A program made the translations under genes and the position numbers. This document shows positions 13,504 through 23,545 of a stretch of 32,170 bases of DNA, in pieces (the first letter of the stretch is position 1; every line of letters begins with the position of its first letter). The notes beneath the pieces are model-generated. The model made no database searches and was not told where the DNA came from. It saw nothing but the letters and a program-made list of their open reading frames with translations. Origin of the DNA: Rhodocyclaceae bacterium. GTDB lineage: Bacteria > Pseudomonadota > Gammaproteobacteria > Burkholderiales > Rhodocyclaceae. The stretch spans positions 1-32,170 of the forward strand of contig VEQD01000014.1 of NCBI GenBank assembly GCA_018883385.1. Reading direction: 5' to 3'.

Positions 13504-14472
13504 TCAGTGCTGGATCGCCTGAAGCCTATGTTTTTTAAAGTAATTTATAGTGTTTCGAAGCCCAATTTCTAATTCTACATTTGGTTGCCATGAAATCGTT
13601 TTCATTGCAATCGAAATATCTGGTTGACGCTGTTTAGGGTCGTCCGATGGCAATGTCAACATCTCAAGTTTTGAACTTGAACCAGTCAGACGTATGACTT
13701 CTTCAGCAAGTTGCTTGATGGTGAACTCGCACGGATTACCCAAATTAATCGGCCCAGTTACGGTTTCATTCGTTTCCATTAGGCTTAAAAAGCCACTGAT
13801 CAAATCATCGACGTAACAGAACGATCGTGTCTGCTTCCCATCCCCGTAAATAGTAATCGGTTTATTATCCAGTGCCTGCATGATGAAGTTTGAAACAACG
13901 CGCCCATCATTAGGGTGCATTCGCGGACCATAGGTATTAAAAATCCTGGCAACCTTGATACGAACTCCGTGCTGGCGGTAGTAATCAAAAAATAACGTTT
14001 CTGCACAGCGCTTGCCTTCATCGTAGCAGGAGCGAATACCAATTGGGTTGACATGCCCCCAGTACCCTTCTGTCTGCGGATGAACCTGTGGATCCCCGTA
14101 AACCTCACTAGTCGAGGCCTGGAATATTTTTGCTCTCAACCGTTTTGCCAGACCCAACATATTGATCGCCCCGTGAACGGATGTTTTCGTCGTTGCAACC
14201 GGGTCATGCTGGTAATGAACCGGTGAAGCGGGGCATGCAAGGTTATATATCTCATCGACTTCGACATAGAGCGGGAAGGTCACATCATGACGCATAAATT
14301 CAAAGCGTGGATGATCAAGCAGATGCTCAATGTTGCGCTTTGTTCCCGTGAAGAGATTATCCAGGCAGAGAACTTCGTGCCCCTGTTCAATCAGACGGTC
14401 ACACAGATGTGACCCCAGAAAACCTGCACCGCCGGTGACTAATATTTTCTTACGTGATTCGTATAAACGCAT
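13504..14472 (-). CDS. uxs: UDP-glucuronate decarboxylase (UDP-xylose synthase)
   Basis: Converts UDP-glucuronate to UDP-xylose with bound NAD. It is a 322-residue extended short-chain dehydrogenase. The NAD motif [11 protein letters not shown] is at 13-23. The catalytic phrase [10 protein letters not shown] is near 119 and the Tyr-Lys pair is in [30 protein letters not shown] is typical of UXS and separates it from UDP-glucose epimerases. The gene lies 26 bases downstream of ugd, which makes its substrate, so the two form a UDP-xylose operon. The broken AT-rich gene begins two bases after its stop (if GTG) and was probably the next operon member. Confidence 0.93.
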   Translation of the reverse strand: MRLYESRKKILVTGGAGFLGSHLCDRLIEQGHEVLCLDNLFTGTKRNIEHLLDHPRFEFMRHDVTFPLYVEVDEIYNLACPASPVHYQHDPVATTKTSVHGAINMLGLAKRLRAKIFQASTSEVYGDPQVHPQTEGYWGHVNPIGIRSCYDEGKRCAETLFFDYYRQHGVRIKVARIFNTYGPRMHPNDGRVVSNFIMQALDNKPITIYGDGKQTRSFCYVDDLISGFLSLMETNETVTGPINLGNPCEFTIKQLAEEVIRLTGSSSKLEMLTLPSDDPKQRQPDISIAMKTISWQPNVELEIGLRNTINYFKKHRLQAIQH

Positions 14473-14498
14473 ATGCTCTCTTAATCCTGCTTAATGAA

Positions 14499-15668
14499 TT
14501 AACAATCACTACCAAACAAGTCACGCGTATAGACCTTGTCGGCCACATCTTCCAGCACATCGGCCATGCGGTTACTGATGATGACGTCGGATTCCTTCTT
14601 GAAGGCGTTGAGGTCTTTGACCACGCGTGAGTGGAAGAACTCGGATTCGTTCAGCGCCGGTTCATAGATGATGACTTCAATGCCCTTGGCCTTGATGCGC
14701 TTCATGATGCCCTGGATGGAAGACGCCCGGAAGTTATCCGAACCGGCCTTCATGATGAGGCGATAAACGCCCACGACTTTGGGGTTGCGACGGATGATTT
14801 CGTCGGCGATGAAGTCTTTACGCGTGGTGTTGGACTCCACGATGGCGTGGATGAGGTTCTGCGGGACATCCCGGTAGTTGGCCAGCAGCTGCTTGGTGTC
14901 TTTAGGCAGACAGTAACCGCCATAGCCGAAGCTGGGGTTGTTGTAGTGGGTGCCGATACGGGGGTCGAGACCCACGCCGTCGATGATCTGTTTGCTGTCG
15001 AGGCCATGGGTAGCGGCATAGGTGTCGAGCTCATTAAAGTACGAAACCCGCATGGCCAGGTAGGTGTTAGCGAAGAGCTTGACGGCTTCGGCCTCAGTCG
15101 CATCGGTAAAGAGGACGGGGATGTCCTTTTTGATGGCGCCTTCTTTGAGCAGACCGGCAAAGATTTCTGCACGCTTGGAGCGTTCACCGACGACGATACG
15201 GGACGGATGTAGGTTGTCGTAAAGCGCACGACCTTCCCGCAGGAATTCCGGCGAAAAGATCAGGTTCTGGGTGCCCAACGCTTCGCGGGTTTTGACGGTG
15301 TAACCAACGGGGATGGTCGACTTGATGACCATGGTGGCATTTGGATTGATCGCCATGACATCGCGAATCACCGCTTCAATGGATTTGGTATTGAAGTAGT
15401 TGGTTTCCGGGTCGTAGTCGGTGGGGGTGGCGATGATGACGTAGTCCGCCCCTTCGTAAGCTTCTTTCTTATCCAGGGTAGCGCGGAAGTTCAAAGCTTT
15501 GTTCTTGAGGTAATCCTCAAGCTCTTTGTCTTCAATAGGGGACTCTTTGCGGTTAAGCATCGCAACCTTTTCAGGGACGATGTCCAAAGCGACCACCTCA
15601 TGGTGCTGTGACAGCAGCACGCCGTTCGAAAGACCTACGTAACCGGTTCCGGCAATGGCGATTTTCAT
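14499..15668 (-). CDS. ugd: UDP-glucose 6-dehydrogenase
   Basis: Oxidises UDP-glucose to UDP-glucuronate with two NAD. The start at ATG 15668 ([16 protein letters not shown]) replaces the track's 15698; 389 residues, the length of the short bacterial class. The Rossmann motif GTGYVGLS is at the N-terminus. TPTDYD and KSTIPVGYT follow, and the catalytic cysteine is in [10 protein letters not shown] near residue 250. The C-terminal UDP-binding domain is intact. Together with uxs it supplies sugar nucleotides for capsule, exopolysaccharide or lipopolysaccharide. Composition is closer to the core genome than the AT-rich gene below. Confidence 0.95.
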   Translation of the reverse strand: MKIAIAGTGYVGLSNGVLLSQHHEVVALDIVPEKVAMLNRKESPIEDKELEDYLKNKALNFRATLDKKEAYEGADYVIIATPTDYDPETNYFNTKSIEAVIRDVMAINPNATMVIKSTIPVGYTVKTREALGTQNLIFSPEFLREGRALYDNLHPSRIVVGERSKRAEIFAGLLKEGAIKKDIPVLFTDATEAEAVKLFANTYLAMRVSYFNELDTYAATHGLDSKQIIDGVGLDPRIGTHYNNPSFGYGGYCLPKDTKQLLANYRDVPQNLIHAIVESNTTRKDFIADEIIRRNPKVVGVYRLIMKAGSDNFRASSIQGIMKRIKAKGIEVIIYEPALNESEFFHSRVVKDLNAFKKESDVIISNRMADVLEDVADKVYTRDLFGSDC

Positions 15669-15789
15669 GCAAAGGCTTCCCGCGCTAAAAGTAGCCATAT
15701 TTTACCAGCCGACAGCCGCAGGCGTGGCTTCAAGGCTGGGATTCTGGGGCCAGGGGGCAGGATGGCCGGAAGGCTCATCACCACTTGGG

Positions 15790-16959
15790 TCACTGGGCCA
15801 AAGAAAATTCTTCGGTGCGCTTGGGCGGGTACGATTCCCACTCACTACAGGCCGGGCAACGCCAGTAGAATTGGCGCGCCTTGAAGCCGCAGGACTTGCA
15901 GGTGTAGCGGCTTAGGCGTTGGGTCTGGTTTTTGATCAGCTTTTTAACCAGATCCAGGTCGGCCAGTTGCTCGGCCGGGGTGACGGCGGCGCGCGCTTCT
16001 AAGGCTTTGTTCAGCGCAATTAGACTCGGGGTGCGGTGCAGCTCGGCCAAGGCAAAGTCATAGGCGGCCTGGGCGCCCTCTTCTTCCACCACCTGCTGAC
16101 AGACCACATCGAGGATGTCGACCGACGGGTAACGCGTCAAGAAGCCTTTGAGCAGTTGCATCCCATCCGCCTGACGGCCCATGCCCTTGTAGGTATCGGC
16201 AATACGCGCAGCAACTAGGGACAGAAACTCCGGTTGCTGTTGTTCGATACGCAGCCAGGCCTCGATCGCCCGCTCCGGATGGCCTTCTGTCCGCTCGATG
16301 TCGCCGGCGATCATGCTGGCGCGTACACACTGGCGATGCAGGCTCAACGCCTGCTGCACATGGCGTCGGGCTTCATCGGTCTTGGATCGGATGAGTGCGT
16401 TCTCGGCCATCTCGCACCAGAACTCCGCCACTTCGTGTTGCGATGCCAGTTCCGGCACCTTTTCGGCCAATTCAATGGCCTTGTCCCAGGATTTTTCGAG
16501 CTGGTAGATCTCCAGCAGTTGCTTGAGTGCCTCTTCACGGCGCGCACCATCAGACAGACGCTTGAAGATCTCCTCGGACCGATCGAGCAGACCGGATTTC
16601 AGGTAATCAATGCCCAGCTCGAATAACGCCTGTTCTTTTAGCGGTTGCGGTAGGTCTTCACGGTTCATCAGGTTCTGGTGAATGCGCAACGCCCGTTCCA
16701 GCTCTCCGCGACGACGGAAGAGTGAGCCGAGCGCAAAATGCAGTTCGACGGTTTCCGGATCGACACGCACTACCTCGTTAAACGCCTCGATGGCACGATC
16801 GGGCTGTTCATTAAGCAGAAAGTTCAAGCCCTGGAAGTAGGCCTTCGGCAGACGACGTGAATCGGCAACCACGTGTTTGATATCGATCCGCGCGGCGATC
16901 CAGCCCAGTGCAAAAAATAACGGCAGAATTAGTAAGGCCCAGGGTTCCAGAGTGAGCAT
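15790..16959 (-). CDS. lapB: Lipopolysaccharide assembly protein LapB
   Basis: An inner-membrane-anchored TPR protein; in Escherichia coli LapB (YciM) adjusts LpxC levels and so lipopolysaccharide synthesis. The 389-residue product has one N-terminal membrane helix (WALLILPLFFALGWIAARI), a series of TPR units from about residue 40 to 330 (for example DRAIEAFNEVVRVDPETVELHFALG), and a C-terminal rubredoxin-like zinc site, CKSCGF ... CPAC. All elements needed for function are present. It lies 33 bases downstream of lapA, the usual pair, and is followed by the sugar-nucleotide genes, so the cell-surface genes are grouped. Confidence 0.95.
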   Translation of the reverse strand: MLTLEPWALLILPLFFALGWIAARIDIKHVVADSRRLPKAYFQGLNFLLNEQPDRAIEAFNEVVRVDPETVELHFALGSLFRRRGELERALRIHQNLMNREDLPQPLKEQALFELGIDYLKSGLLDRSEEIFKRLSDGARREEALKQLLEIYQLEKSWDKAIELAEKVPELASQHEVAEFWCEMAENALIRSKTDEARRHVQQALSLHRQCVRASMIAGDIERTEGHPERAIEAWLRIEQQQPEFLSLVAARIADTYKGMGRQADGMQLLKGFLTRYPSVDILDVVCQQVVEEEGAQAAYDFALAELHRTPSLIALNKALEARAAVTPAEQLADLDLVKKLIKNQTQRLSRYTCKSCGFKARQFYWRCPACSEWESYPPKRTEEFSLAQ

Positions 16960-16992
16960 GGAAATACTTTCAGACGTTTGGCAGAGAGTGGG

Positions 16993-17295
16993 TTACAACG
17001 TAGGGGTAGCATGGGCCTCGGATTCGGCCGGCAGCGTACTCGTATGTGCCGCCCGTCGCTGCGACTCGCGGCGAAGCTTGGCCAGTTCGCGGCGTTTACG
17101 AATCAGGTTGGGAACAAGCGTGAGCATGCCAAGGAACAGGCCCACCAGCAATGCGCCGAGCAGAAAGAGCACCAGCGGCGCTTCCAGGTAATAGCCGAGG
17201 AAGAGATTGATCACGACCGGTTCGGTATTCTCGATCGCAAAAGCAAGCAACAGCACAAATACGACAATGCGGATGATCCAGGCGATGGCGCGCAT
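16993..17295 (-). CDS. lapA: Lipopolysaccharide assembly protein LapA (DUF1049)
   Basis: A 100-residue inner-membrane protein starting at ATG 17295 (MRAIAW) with GGGGG upstream; the track's 17313 start is less likely. Two hydrophobic helices, about residues 5-25 (IIRIVVFVLLLAFAIENTEPV) and 41-62 (PLVLFLLGALLVGLFLGML), lead into a basic cytoplasmic tail (LIRKRRELAKLRRES). NTEPVVINLFLG is the DUF1049 signature. LapA works with LapB in lipopolysaccharide control. A terminator separates it from ihfB, so lapAB needs its own promoter or read-through. Confidence 0.92.
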   Translation of the reverse strand: MRAIAWIIRIVVFVLLLAFAIENTEPVVINLFLGYYLEAPLVLFLLGALLVGLFLGMLTLVPNLIRKRRELAKLRRESQRRAAHTSTLPAESEAHATPTL

Positions 17296-17328
17296 ATTTA
17301 CCCCCGACCTCATGCAACGAAATTCGAT

Positions 17329-17360
17329 AAAAAAAGCGCTGGTGGTGTGCCAGCGCTTTT
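17329..17360 (-). terminator. Terminator after ihfB
   Basis: Stem AGCGCTGG / CCAGCGCT with a seven-base loop. On the minus strand it is followed by six or more Ts, so it ends the ihfB transcript. Confidence 0.88.
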
Positions 17361-17387
17361 CAGTTTACAGCATAAGACCTGATCAGC

Positions 17388-17753
17388 TTAGAGCGCGTTC
17401 GTCCCCTGAGCGGCCACGGCATACGCCGGCGCCTCTTCAGTGTCGCTCGAACCACTCGCCACCTGAGTCAGATCAGCCTCATCCACGCGCTCACGCAGTT
17501 CTTTGCCGGCCTTGAAATGGGGAACCCATTTCTCGGGGACATCGACGCGCTCGCCCGAACGGGGGTTGCGACCAATACGCGGCGGACGGTGGTTGAGCGA
17601 AAAACTACCGAAGCCGCGAATCTCGATACGATCGCCACGGGCGAGCGCATCGGTCATCGCGTCCAGAATCACCTTGACGGCGAGTTCGGCATCTTTCGCG
17701 ACCAGCTGGGGAAAGCGCTCCGCCAGCCGTGCGATGAGTTCTGACTTGGTCAT
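17388..17753 (-). CDS. ihfB: Integration host factor subunit beta
   Basis: A nucleoid protein that bends DNA at specific sites as a heterodimer with IHF-alpha. Residues 1-92 match the family closely: [17 protein letters not shown], then the DNA-contacting arm [23 protein letters not shown] with the intercalating proline. About 28 extra residues follow ([12 protein letters not shown] ...), acidic then Ala-rich, which makes it longer than the 94-residue E. coli protein; low-complexity tails of this kind occur in Betaproteobacteria. It begins seven bases after rpsA ends, the conserved rpsA-ihfB arrangement. Confidence 0.95.
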   Translation of the reverse strand: MTKSELIARLAERFPQLVAKDAELAVKVILDAMTDALARGDRIEIRGFGSFSLNHRPPRIGRNPRSGERVDVPEKWVPHFKAGKELRERVDEADLTQVASGSSDTEEAPAYAVAAQGTNAL

Positions 17754-17760
17754 TGGCAGA

Positions 17761-19458
17761 TTAGCCCTGCTGGTTCATCTTGGCTTTGAGCAGCGCGCCC
17801 AGATTGGTCGTGCCGGTGGCAGCGCCTGCGCTGTCGGCAGCCAGTTTTTGCATGGCTTCGTGCTGTTCCGCCTGATCCTTAGCCTTGATCGACAGGTTGA
17901 TCGAACGGGTCTTGCGATCCACGTTGGTGATCATCGTTTCGAGCTCTTCGCCAACTTTGAGGTGCTGGCTCAGATCTTCGATGCGATCACGCGAGAACTC
18001 AGACGCGCGCAGGTAACCTTCGACATCGTCAGCCAGCTGAATGACCGCGCCACGAGCGTCCACGCTCTTGACGGTACCGTTCACTAGGCTGTTCTTGTCG
18101 TGCATGGCGACGAAGGAGGTGAACGGGTCTCCGTCCATTTGCTTCATGCCCAGCGAGATACGCTCTTTGTCGATATCGATGGCCAGAACAATGGCTTCGA
18201 CTTCGTCGCCCTTCTTGAAGTTGCGGATCGCTTCTTCGCCAGGCACGTTCCACGACAGATCCGACAGGTGCACCAGACCATCGATGCCACCGTCCAGACC
18301 AATGAAGATGCCAAAGTCGGTGATCGACTTGATGGCGCCCTTGATCTTGTCGCCCTTCTTGAAGTTGAGACCGAAATCCTGCCACGGGTTCGACTGGCAC
18401 TGCTTCATACCCAGCGAAATACGGCGGCGGTCTTCGTCGATCTCGAGGATCATGACTTCGACTTCGTCGCCCAGCTGGACGACCTTGGACGGGTGAATGT
18501 TCTTGTTGGTCCAGTCCATTTCGGATACGTGAACCAGACCTTCGATACCCTGTTCGATTTCAACAAACGCACCGTAGTCGGTGAGGTTGGTGACCTTGCC
18601 GAACAGACGGGTCTGCGCCGGGTAACGACGCGAGATACCCACCCACGGATCGTCGCCCAGTTGCTTCAGGCCCAGCGAAACGCGGTTCTTTTCGGTATCG
18701 AACTTGAGGACCTTGGCAGTGACTTCGTCGCCCACGGCCAACACTTCGGACGGGTGACGCACACGGCGCCAGGCCAGATCGGTGATGTGCAGCAGACCAT
18801 CGATGCCGCCGAGGTCGACGAAAGCACCGTAGTCGGTGATGTTCTTGACGACGCCCTTGATGATGGCACCCTCTTGCAGGGTTTCCAGCAGCTTCTGGCG
18901 GTCTTCGCCCATGTTCTCTTCAAGGACGGCACGACGCGACAGCACCACGTTGTTACGCTTGCGATCGAGCTTGATGACCTTGAACTCCATGGTCTTGCCT
19001 TCAAACGGCGTGGTGTCCTTGACCGGACGGGTATCGACCAGCGAACCCGGCAGGAATGCGCGAACGCTGTTGACCATCACAGTCAGGCCGCCCTTCACCT
19101 TACCGGTGATGGCGCCAGTGACCAGCGAGCCGTCGTTCAGCGCGGCTTCCAGGGAGTTCCAGGCAGCGATACGCTTGGCGCGGTCACGCGACAGACGGGT
19201 TTCGCCGAAACCGTCTTCGAGCGATTCAATGGCGACTTGCACGAAATCGCCGACGGCGACTTCGAGTTCACCCTGATCGTTCAGGAATTCGTGTACGGGG
19301 ACATAACTTTCGGACTTGAGTCCGGCGTTGACGACCACAAAATTCTGGTCAACGCGCACCACTTCGGCAGTGATGACTTCACCTTGGCGCATATCCTGCT
19401 GAGCAAGGCTTTCTTCAAATAAGGCGGCAAAACTTTCGAGCGTATCGGTTTGAGACAT
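17761..19458 (-). CDS. rpsA: 30S ribosomal protein S1
   Basis: Binds mRNA and helps the 30S subunit load it. 565 residues from ATG 19458 ([18 protein letters not shown]), the standard start; the track's extra seven residues are not typical. Six S1 repeats are visible. Repeats 3-6 carry clear signatures such as [50 protein letters not shown] and [25 protein letters not shown]. Repeats 1-2, which hold the ribosome, are more diverged, as usual. The 132-base stretch between aroA/cmk and this gene has no ORF and is probably the leader where S1 represses itself (established for E. coli, inferred here). Confidence 0.97.
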   Translation of the reverse strand: MSQTDTLESFAALFEESLAQQDMRQGEVITAEVVRVDQNFVVVNAGLKSESYVPVHEFLNDQGELEVAVGDFVQVAIESLEDGFGETRLSRDRAKRIAAWNSLEAALNDGSLVTGAITGKVKGGLTVMVNSVRAFLPGSLVDTRPVKDTTPFEGKTMEFKVIKLDRKRNNVVLSRRAVLEENMGEDRQKLLETLQEGAIIKGVVKNITDYGAFVDLGGIDGLLHITDLAWRRVRHPSEVLAVGDEVTAKVLKFDTEKNRVSLGLKQLGDDPWVGISRRYPAQTRLFGKVTNLTDYGAFVEIEQGIEGLVHVSEMDWTNKNIHPSKVVQLGDEVEVMILEIDEDRRRISLGMKQCQSNPWQDFGLNFKKGDKIKGAIKSITDFGIFIGLDGGIDGLVHLSDLSWNVPGEEAIRNFKKGDEVEAIVLAIDIDKERISLGMKQMDGDPFTSFVAMHDKNSLVNGTVKSVDARGAVIQLADDVEGYLRASEFSRDRIEDLSQHLKVGEELETMITNVDRKTRSINLSIKAKDQAEQHEAMQKLAADSAGAATGTTNLGALLKAKMNQQG

Positions 19459-19590
19459 GAGAGAGAGGTTTCCTGACAAGAACCGTGCTGAACACCAGCA
19501 TCAGTTCCACCGGTTGGTAAGTTAAAAATGACAAAAAGCCGATCCGCGCGACTGTCACCCAGTCACTCGGATTGCCCATTGTCGTTGGGT

Positions 19591-21546
19591 TTACGACGCC
19601 CGGTTGCCGGACCAATCGAGCACCTGCGCCACTGCTTGTTCAATGGTGAGCGTCGACGTTTCCAGAAGCCGAGCATCGGCTTCTTGCCGGAGTGGTGCCA
19701 CAGAGCGCGCCGCATCGCGGGCATCCCGATCTTCCAAATCCTGCAGAATGTTTTGCAGTTTAGCGGAAAAACCTTTGTCGATCAACTGCTTGTAACGTCG
19801 TTCGGCCCGAATCGCCGCCGTCGCCGTCAAAAAGACCTTGGTGGTGGCGTCGGGAAAGACCACGGCGCCCATATCCCGGCCATCGGCCACCAGTCCTGGC
19901 GCCTGGCGGAAGGCGCGCTGGCGCAGCAACAGGGCCGCCCGCACGGCCGGCAAGGCGCCGACCGTGGAGGCGCCAATACCCATCTCCTCCGAGCGGACCT
20001 GGTCGTCAACGGCGTCGTCACCCAAAAAAGTCTGGCCACCGGCAAAACGGACTGGCAGCTGCGCCGCGATCCTGGCAACCGCCGGTTCATCGTTCCACTC
20101 CACTCCCGCCTTGCGGGCAGCCAGCGCCGTGAGGCGATACAGCGCGCCTGAATCCAGATAATGCCAACCCAGCGCATCGGCCACGCGTTGGGCGACCGTG
20201 CCCTTCCCGGAGGCCGAAGGGCCGTCAATCGCGATTACCGGTACGGGTCGGGTCACTTCGGCGAAGCGCTCGAAATAATCAGGAAAAGTCTTGGCGGTAC
20301 AACCCGGATCCAGAATGCGCAGCGGCGTGGCCAGCGTCATGAGCGAAAAACACATCGCGATGCGGTGATCGTCGTAGGTTTCGATCTCGGCGCAATGCAA
20401 GGCATTCAGATTGGCGGGCGGAATCACAGTCAGGGTATCGGCCGTCGTTTCCACCGTGCCGCCCAGCTTGCGCAGTTCGTTGGCCATGGCATCGATGCGA
20501 TCGGTTTCTTTGACACGCCAACTGGCAATGCCCGTTAGCTTGGTCGGCCCCTGGGCAAACACGGCCACGGGCACCAGCGTCATGGCGGCATCGGGGATTG
20601 CCAGACAATCCTGGGTAATGCCCTTGAGGTCACCGTCGGCCGGCGCCGCCGCTTCGATCCAATTGGGGCCCATGGTGATACGCGCACCCATGGCGGCCAA
20701 TGCATCAGCAAAACGGATGTCGCCCTGCACCGAATCAGCGCCCACACCTTCCACGCGCACCGGGCCACCCGCCATGGCGCCCAGCGCCAAAAAGTAAGAG
20801 GCCGATGAGGCATCACCTTCAACGTACACCACCCCCGGCGACGTGTAGCGCGCACCGGCATCGACCGTAAACTTTTGCCAGCCGTCACGTTGCACCGCCA
20901 CGCCAAAGCGGCGCATGGTCGCGAGCGTGATCCCGATGTAGGGCTTGGAAATGAGTTCACCGACCACTTCCACCGTCACCGTCCGATCCAGCAATGGCAG
21001 CGCCATGAGCAGGCCGGTCAGGAACTGACTCGACACGTTGCCTTTCACGGGTACGGTCAGCGCCGCATTGCGCACACCGGGGTGAATTTGCAGCGGCGGA
21101 TAACCGTCGTTACCCAGATAGGTAATATCCGCACCCAGATGGCGCAGGGCATCGACCAGATCGCCAATCGGGCGCTCGTGCATGCGCGGCACACCGGACA
21201 GATGGTACGAGCCACCGGCCAGTGCCAGCGCCGCCGTCAGCGGACGAAACGCCGTACCGGCATTGCCGAGAAACAGCTCAGCGGATTTAACCGGCAGCTT
21301 GCCGCCACAGCCCGCGACCTTGATGACACCCTCGCCCGCTGGCGTGACGGTAACGCCCAGCAGATTGAGCGCGTCGAGCATTCGATCCGTGTCATCCGAC
21401 TTGAGCAGATCGCGCACTTCGGTCGTGCCTTCGGCCAACGCGGCCAGCAACAAAATACGATTAGAGAGACTCTTGGAACCGGGCAAACGCACCGTGCCGC
21501 AGCCAGACAAAATCGCCGGCAGATCAATAAAGGGAAGTTTGCTCAT
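19591..21546 (-). CDS. aroA-cmk: Fused EPSP synthase and CMP kinase
   Basis: One 651-residue chain. Residues 1 to about 430 are 3-phosphoshikimate 1-carboxyvinyltransferase (shikimate pathway), with GSKSLSNR near the start, [11 protein letters not shown] for phosphoenolpyruvate binding, and RVKETDRI. Residues about 434-651 are cytidylate kinase, with the P-loop [12 protein letters not shown], the nucleotide-monophosphate element YLDSGALYR, and [15 protein letters not shown]. No stop or internal start is needed between them. In many bacteria aroA and cmk are neighbouring genes before rpsA; the fusion is known in Betaproteobacteria. It follows tyrA with a 20-base gap in the aromatic amino acid operon. 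Confidence 0.96.
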   Translation of the reverse strand: MSKLPFIDLPAILSGCGTVRLPGSKSLSNRILLLAALAEGTTEVRDLLKSDDTDRMLDALNLLGVTVTPAGEGVIKVAGCGGKLPVKSAELFLGNAGTAFRPLTAALALAGGSYHLSGVPRMHERPIGDLVDALRHLGADITYLGNDGYPPLQIHPGVRNAALTVPVKGNVSSQFLTGLLMALPLLDRTVTVEVVGELISKPYIGITLATMRRFGVAVQRDGWQKFTVDAGARYTSPGVVYVEGDASSASYFLALGAMAGGPVRVEGVGADSVQGDIRFADALAAMGARITMGPNWIEAAAPADGDLKGITQDCLAIPDAAMTLVPVAVFAQGPTKLTGIASWRVKETDRIDAMANELRKLGGTVETTADTLTVIPPANLNALHCAEIETYDDHRIAMCFSLMTLATPLRILDPGCTAKTFPDYFERFAEVTRPVPVIAIDGPSASGKGTVAQRVADALGWHYLDSGALYRLTALAARKAGVEWNDEPAVARIAAQLPVRFAGGQTFLGDDAVDDQVRSEEMGIGASTVGALPAVRAALLLRQRAFRQAPGLVADGRDMGAVVFPDATTKVFLTATAAIRAERRYKQLIDKGFSAKLQNILQDLEDRDARDAARSVAPLRQEADARLLETSTLTIEQAVAQVLDWSGNRAS

Positions 21547-21566
21547 CAGGGTTGATTCAATATCAA

Positions 21567-22427
21567 TCAGTGCGACCAGTTCTGACGCTTGTCACGCGCA
21601 TTCGCGAAGATGGTTTGCAAGGCGTCGCCATCACTATTGGCCAGCGCCTGACGCAGTTGCATGAGCGCTGCGCTGTAACGATCCAGTTCCGCCAATAAGG
21701 CCGTGCGGTTCGCCAATGAAATATCGCGCCACATTTCGGGGTGGCTCGCGGCGATGCGCGTGAAATCACGAAAACCCGCCGCCGCGTAATCAAATAACTG
21801 ATCGGCGTTTTGCCGCTTGGCAAATTCATCGACCAGCGCATAGGCCAGCAGATGCGGCAAATGGCTCACAGCGGCAAAAACACGGTCGTGGGTTTCTGGA
21901 TCAAGAATGCGCACGTCGGCGCCGCAAAGTTCCCAGGCACGTTTGACCTTGTCAATATCGTCCGCCGAGTTTTCTAGCAGCGGTGTCAGCACGACCTTGC
22001 GGCCTTGGTACAGATCCGGACGCGAGGCGGCTGCCCCACTACTTTCGGCACCCGCAATCGGATGCCCCGGCACAAACTGGTGAATATGGTTGCCAAAGGC
22101 GGCACGTGCCGCGTCAACGACATCACTCTTGGTGCTCCCTGCATCGGTGACGATCGTGTGGTCACCGAGATAGGGTGCAATACGCTGAAAAATCTCCGGC
22201 ATTTGGCCAACCGGCGTGGCGACCAGAATCAGATCGGCCTCGCGCACGTCAGCACCGGGGTTAATGCCGACCTCGTCGATGATGCCCATGTCGTAGGCCG
22301 TCTTTAAACTCTTGGGGGTGCGCCCAAAGCCAACAATATCGTCGGCCGCGTGCGCAGCTTTAAGCCCGCGCGCGAACGAGGCGCCAATGAGGCCCACACC
22401 GAAGATCAAGACTTTGTTGAAATGCAT
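21567..22427 (-). CDS. tyrA: Prephenate/arogenate dehydrogenase family protein
   Basis: Makes 4-hydroxyphenylpyruvate (or tyrosine from arogenate), the tyrosine branch. 286 residues with the NAD site [15 protein letters not shown] at 9-23. [20 protein letters not shown] and [10 protein letters not shown] follow, with the catalytic His in the last. The helical C-terminal half carries [18 protein letters not shown]. No chorismate mutase domain is attached; that domain is in PheA next door. Co-substrate preference for prephenate or arogenate cannot be told from this reading. Confidence 0.94.
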   Translation of the reverse strand: MHFNKVLIFGVGLIGASFARGLKAAHAADDIVGFGRTPKSLKTAYDMGIIDEVGINPGADVREADLILVATPVGQMPEIFQRIAPYLGDHTIVTDAGSTKSDVVDAARAAFGNHIHQFVPGHPIAGAESSGAAASRPDLYQGRKVVLTPLLENSADDIDKVKRAWELCGADVRILDPETHDRVFAAVSHLPHLLAYALVDEFAKRQNADQLFDYAAAGFRDFTRIAASHPEMWRDISLANRTALLAELDRYSAALMQLRQALANSDGDALQTIFANARDKRQNWSH

Positions 22428-22439
22428 GGCGCGGTCCTG

Positions 22440-23540
22440 TCAGGCAAGCGCCGCTTGAAGTGCCTGCAGGAAACGAGCGTTCTCCGCTTCGGTACCGATC
22501 GTCACGCGTAACCAATCGTGCATGGCGTAACCAGCCAACGGGCGAATGATCACGCCCTGCCTGAGCAGCTTCTGATTCACGGTGGCCGCCTCTGGCACAT
22601 GGAATGTCACGAAGTTGGCGTGCGATGGCAGATGCTTGAGACCCAAGGCATCCAGCCCGGTCACAATCTGCTGCATTCCATCGGCGTTGAGTTGGTAGCT
22701 TTGTGCCAGAAACTCGGCGTCTTCCAGCGCGGCAATGGCGCCGGCCAGCGCCAGGTTATTACAGTTGAATGGTTGACGTACGCGGTTCATCAGATCGGCC
22801 ACCGCCGCGCTACAGAGGGCAAAGCCAATGCGCAGGCCGGCCATACCGTAGATCTTGGAGAAGGTACGCGTGATCACCAGGTTATCGAACTCCGACAGCC
22901 ATGACGTGGTGTCGACCCGCAGTGTTGGCGACAGGTATTCGTTGTAGGCTTCGTCAAGGACAACAATGACATCGTTTGGCAGGCTACCGATGAAGGCCTT
23001 GAGTTCGTCGTAGGGTAAAAAAGTGCCCGTCGGATTATTGGGGTTAGCAATCCAGACGATGCGCGTATCGGCACGCACCGCAGCACGCATGGCGCCAAGA
23101 TCATGTGCATAGTCTCTGGCCGGTGCGGCAATGCATTCGCCACCCACGCCCATCGTCGCCAACGGATAGACAGCAAAGGCGTGCGCTGAAAATACTGCCG
23201 AACGACCCGGCGCCAGAAACACCTGGGCGATGAGTTCGAGCACATCATTCGAGCCGTTACCCAGGACGATCTGATTCGTATTGACCCCAGCGTGTTTGGC
23301 CAGCGCCGCCTTCAGCTCGAAGTCATCCGGGTAACGCGCCAGTCCATCAATAGCCGCTTGCACAGCGGCCCGCGCCTTGGGGCTCATGCCCAGCGGATTT
23401 TCGTTCGAGGCGAGCTTGATGATGGAATCCACCGCCAAACCCAGTTCGCGCGCCACTTCGGTAATGGGCTTACCGGGTTGATACGGCGCGATCTGTTTGA
23501 TATTGCCCAGGGCGTGGTCGAGCAGACTCATAAATTCCAT
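22440..23540 (-). CDS. hisC: Histidinol-phosphate aminotransferase
   Basis: A PLP enzyme of histidine synthesis that may also aminate aromatic keto acids, which would explain its place between pheA and tyrA. I use ATG 23540, five bases after the pheA stop (366 residues); the track's 23678 start would run into pheA. Another in-frame ATG at 23531 is possible. Motifs are LASNENPLGMSP, LGNGSNDVLELI, ANPNNPTGT, the PLP-lysine phrase TRTFSKIYGMAGLRIGF, and RPLAGYAMHDWLRVTIG near the end. It lies in the standard operon. Confidence 0.95.
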   Translation of the reverse strand: MEFMSLLDHALGNIKQIAPYQPGKPITEVARELGLAVDSIIKLASNENPLGMSPKARAAVQAAIDGLARYPDDFELKAALAKHAGVNTNQIVLGNGSNDVLELIAQVFLAPGRSAVFSAHAFAVYPLATMGVGGECIAAPARDYAHDLGAMRAAVRADTRIVWIANPNNPTGTFLPYDELKAFIGSLPNDVIVVLDEAYNEYLSPTLRVDTTSWLSEFDNLVITRTFSKIYGMAGLRIGFALCSAAVADLMNRVRQPFNCNNLALAGAIAALEDAEFLAQSYQLNADGMQQIVTGLDALGLKHLPSHANFVTFHVPEAATVNQKLLRQGVIIRPLAGYAMHDWLRVTIGTEAENARFLQALQAALA

Positions 23541-23545
23541 GGTGT

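Noticed and set aside
18100-19422. 440-codon plus-strand ORF opposite rpsA
   Set aside because: It lies wholly antisense to ribosomal protein S1; the long frame comes from the codon bias of rpsA, and its translation shows no domain.
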